Positions 62,434-64,000 of a stretch of DNA of 64,000 nucleotides are shown here, in pieces. The stretch comes from Bacteroides propionicifaciens DSM 19291 = JCM 14649. Its GTDB lineage: Bacteria; Bacteroidota; Bacteroidia; Bacteroidales; Bacteroidaceae. How positions within the stretch are numbered: the first letter of the stretch is position 1; each line of letters begins with the position of its first letter. The notes under the pieces were generated by a model. The model worked only from the letters and a program-made list of their open reading frames with translations. It was not told the origin of the DNA and did no database searches. The DNA lies in NCBI RefSeq assembly GCF_000375405.1, contig NZ_AQWS01000009.1, positions 1-64,000 on the forward strand. Reading direction: 5' to 3'. Made by a program: the position numbers and the translations under genes.

Positions 62434-63708
62434 ATGAAGCCGAGAAATAAGTTTGAGAAGGCAGTCCTTGCCGAGAGCAAGCACCTTCGCCCGATAACCA
62501 AGACACAGAGCAGGTGGGCATTCCGTGAGTGTATAGACCACTTCGCCTACCGACTGCCCAAAGGTCGCACCACTTGTATGGACTGCGGACATAGTTGGGT
62601 GATGGACAAACCGAAAGAAACCTGCATCTGCCCTCATTGCAGGGCAAAGTTGAAGGTCAAGGAAACCTTTGAGCGCAAATTGCAGCAGAAGCACTACTTC
62701 ACGACACTTACCGCTCATGGAGAATATCAAGTGTTGCGAATGTTCCTCCTCGTGGCAGGAATGGAGAAAGGCTGCAAGGCTGAATATCATGCGCTTGAAA
62801 TCGGGCAGTATTGGTGGAACGCTGAGGGAAGGAAAGCCATAGTCGCCATTCCACGCACGATGGGTTGGTACGTCGATACCTTTTCGTTCTACACCCCTAT
62901 GGCAATCCGCAACGACAATGAAGCCTACCGATATGCCGCCTATTCCCCGATGTATCCGAAGTTCAAGGTGTCGGACACCCTGCGCAGGAATGGCTTTGAG
63001 GACAATTTCTATGGCATGGAGCCAACAACGCTGATACCTGCGTTGCTTTCCGACAGCCGAGCCGAAACATTGATGAAGTCGGGACGTACGGACCACCTGC
63101 GCTATTTTCTTGGCAAAAGAAAAGCGTTTGACGAGTATTGGCAGTCCTATAAGATTGCAGTCCGCAACGGCTACGAGATAACCGACATTTCCCTTTGGTG
63201 CGACTATGTGGACATGCTCCGCAGATTGGGCAGGGACACACACAGCCCGAAGTACCTTTGTCCTGCCGACCTTAAAGCCGAGCACGACCGCAGACATACG
63301 GAACTCAACAGACAAAGGGAAAGGGAGGAGATAGCCCAAAAACGGCAAAAGGCGATGGAAGATGAAAAGCGTTTCCAAGAACTCAAATCCAAGTTCTTCG
63401 GTATATCATTCACGGACGGAAAAATCCAAGTCCACGTATTGGAGAGCGTGCGGGAGCATTTGGAGGAGGGAGCGACCATGCACCATTGCGTATTCTCCAA
63501 TGAGTATTATCTCAAAGAGGACTCACTAATCCTATCGGCTACCATTGAGGGCGAACGGATTGAGACAGTAGAGGTGTCATTAAAGACTTTGGAAGTGGTG
63601 CAAAGTCGTGGAGTGTGCAACAAGAACACGGAATACCACGAGCAGATAGTGAATCTTGTCAATGCCAACCGAAGGCTAATCAGCCAACGAATGAAAGCGA
63701 CGGCATAA
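62434..63708 (+). CDS. PcfJ-like protein
   Basis: A 424-residue protein of the PcfJ family. A zinc ribbon is visible (Cys48/Cys51 and Cys66/Cys69). A long helical middle and a coiled, charged stretch (about 285-325) follow. The C-terminal PcfJ core is SVREHLEEGATMHHCVFSNEYY ... SLILSATIEGERIETVEVSLKTLEVVQSRGVCN. It is a common companion of PcfK in conjugative and mobilisable elements; biochemical role is unknown, although the ribbon suggests nucleic-acid or protein binding. Confidence 0.9.
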   Translation: MKPRNKFEKAVLAESKHLRPITKTQSRWAFRECIDHFAYRLPKGRTTCMDCGHSWVMDKPKETCICPHCRAKLKVKETFERKLQQKHYFTTLTAHGEYQVLRMFLLVAGMEKGCKAEYHALEIGQYWWNAEGRKAIVAIPRTMGWYVDTFSFYTPMAIRNDNEAYRYAAYSPMYPKFKVSDTLRRNGFEDNFYGMEPTTLIPALLSDSRAETLMKSGRTDHLRYFLGKRKAFDEYWQSYKIAVRNGYEITDISLWCDYVDMLRRLGRDTHSPKYLCPADLKAEHDRRHTELNRQREREEIAQKRQKAMEDEKRFQELKSKFFGISFTDGKIQVHVLESVREHLEEGATMHHCVFSNEYYLKEDSLILSATIEGERIETVEVSLKTLEVVQSRGVCNKNTEYHEQIVNLVNANRRLISQRMKATA

Positions 63709-63733
63709 CATGAACCATTAAATAATCAGAGAT

Positions 63734-63988
63734 ATGAAAGTACAAGTAGAAGGCATCATCAGAAATTGGGCAGATGAGATACCCAATATCATTGTAAGGG
63801 TTATCAATGCAATAACCATAGCCGAGAACAAGGAGGAATTGCAGACAGCACTCCTCCTAATTGCCCAAGAAACTGCGCTGGACAAATATTTTGTCTATGG
63901 ATATGGCGCACATCACTTTTGGCTCACGCACCGCAGATTGTCAAGTGGAAAGCCAATGGAATATAGATTGTTAATTGTTGAATTTTAA
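63734..63988 (+). CDS. Small element protein of unknown function
   Basis: An 84-residue protein, MKVQVEGIIRNWADEIPNII ... GYGAHHFWLTHRRLSSGKPMEYRLLIVEF. It is complete within the window, begins 25 nt after pcfJ and shows no signal peptide or known motif. Its place and codon style put it in the same operon. Confidence 0.6.
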   Translation: MKVQVEGIIRNWADEIPNIIVRVINAITIAENKEELQTALLLIAQETALDKYFVYGYGAHHFWLTHRRLSSGKPMEYRLLIVEF

Positions 63989-64000
63989 GATTACGAAGAT

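Larger units (their letters stand above)
57346..64000 (+). mobile_element. Left part of an integrative (conjugative) element at tRNA-Ser
   Basis: From the tRNA-Ser 3' end onward the content is that of a Bacteroides conjugative transposon: tyrosine recombinase, DUF1896, small CTn ORFs, PcfK, ArdA and PcfJ. From about 57.6 kb the DNA is visibly richer in G+C than the flanking chromosome, and codon choice shifts. The right end, relaxase, coupling protein and conjugation genes are beyond the window, so whether the element is self-transmissible is unknown. Confidence 0.88.

Noticed and set aside
62311-63378. 355-codon open frame on the minus strand
   Set aside because: It is antisense to ardA and pcfJ; the Cys/His/Arg-rich product has no family resemblance and comes from the higher G+C content.
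1-64000. CRISPR arrays, rRNA operons and prophage
   Set aside because: I saw no regularly spaced direct repeats, no rRNA-like stretches, and no phage structural genes.

Overview
The window looks like the chromosome of a low-GC member of the Bacteroidota, most likely order Bacteroidales. The grounds are repeated matches to the Bacteroides-type -7 promoter box (TAnnTTTG) upstream of genes, many Bacteroidales-specific families (DUF4468, DUF4783, DUF4494, DUF4738-like, DUF1896, HU-CCDC81/SPOR), sparse Shine-Dalgarno sequences, and a Bacteroides-type integrative element with PcfK/PcfJ. No species is claimed. Family names come from recognising the protein sequences; no database search was run.

Layout. 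1-151: start of an IS256-like transposase and a probable IS end. 151-5428 (minus): a GT4 glycosyltransferase; a likely pdxH / MBL-fold hydrolase / DUF4468 / glyoxalase I operon; a D-lactate dehydrogenase-like gene. 5654-16902 (mostly plus): FadL-type porin, a queuosine-precursor transporter behind an apparent preQ1-I riboswitch, rlmH (minus), DUF4783-nadC, a lipoprotein, a FabK/nitronate monooxygenase-like flavoprotein, an M23 peptidase, a C69 dipeptidase and a phosphohexomutase. 16987-29315: mixed housekeeping and unknown genes, including an ABC-F ATPase with a long leader, a DUF4026-like protein, fructokinase, a DsbA-like protein, an EamA exporter, a PGN_0703-like PD-(D/E)XK protein, a PepSY membrane protein and KDG kinase. 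29559-36258: a TetR regulator with a complete TolC / HlyD / two ATPase / two permease exporter, resembling E. coli cecR-ybhGFSR. 36354-40356 (minus): DHOD-like protein, YggS, DUF4494, FHA and HU/SPOR proteins. 40725-42988: UDP-glucose dehydrogenase and a lipoprotein. 43010-50563 (minus): a CusCBA/CzcCBA-type heavy-metal RND pump with its two-component system downstream. 50968-57005: proBA, a lipoprotein metallophosphoesterase and an EptA-like phosphoethanolamine transferase.

At 57261-57345 lies tRNA-Ser(TGA). Base composition and coding style change just after it: from about 57.6 kb to the window end is the left part of an integrative (conjugative) element. It carries a tyrosine recombinase, DUF1896, a small membrane protein, several small CTn-type ORFs (one frameshifted), PcfK, the antirestriction protein ArdA and PcfJ. 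The right end and the transfer genes lie beyond the window.

Most interesting signals: two highly structured non-coding segments in the element (59394-59522, directly before a start codon, and 60041-60158); a preQ1-I-type aptamer overlapping the initiation region of the transporter at 7294; a long leader before the ABC-F gene with mutually exclusive pairings; a PD-(D/E)XK homologue that seems to have lost its E-x-K residues; and clustered short repeats between tRNA-Ser and the integrase that look like recombinase or excisionase arm sites.
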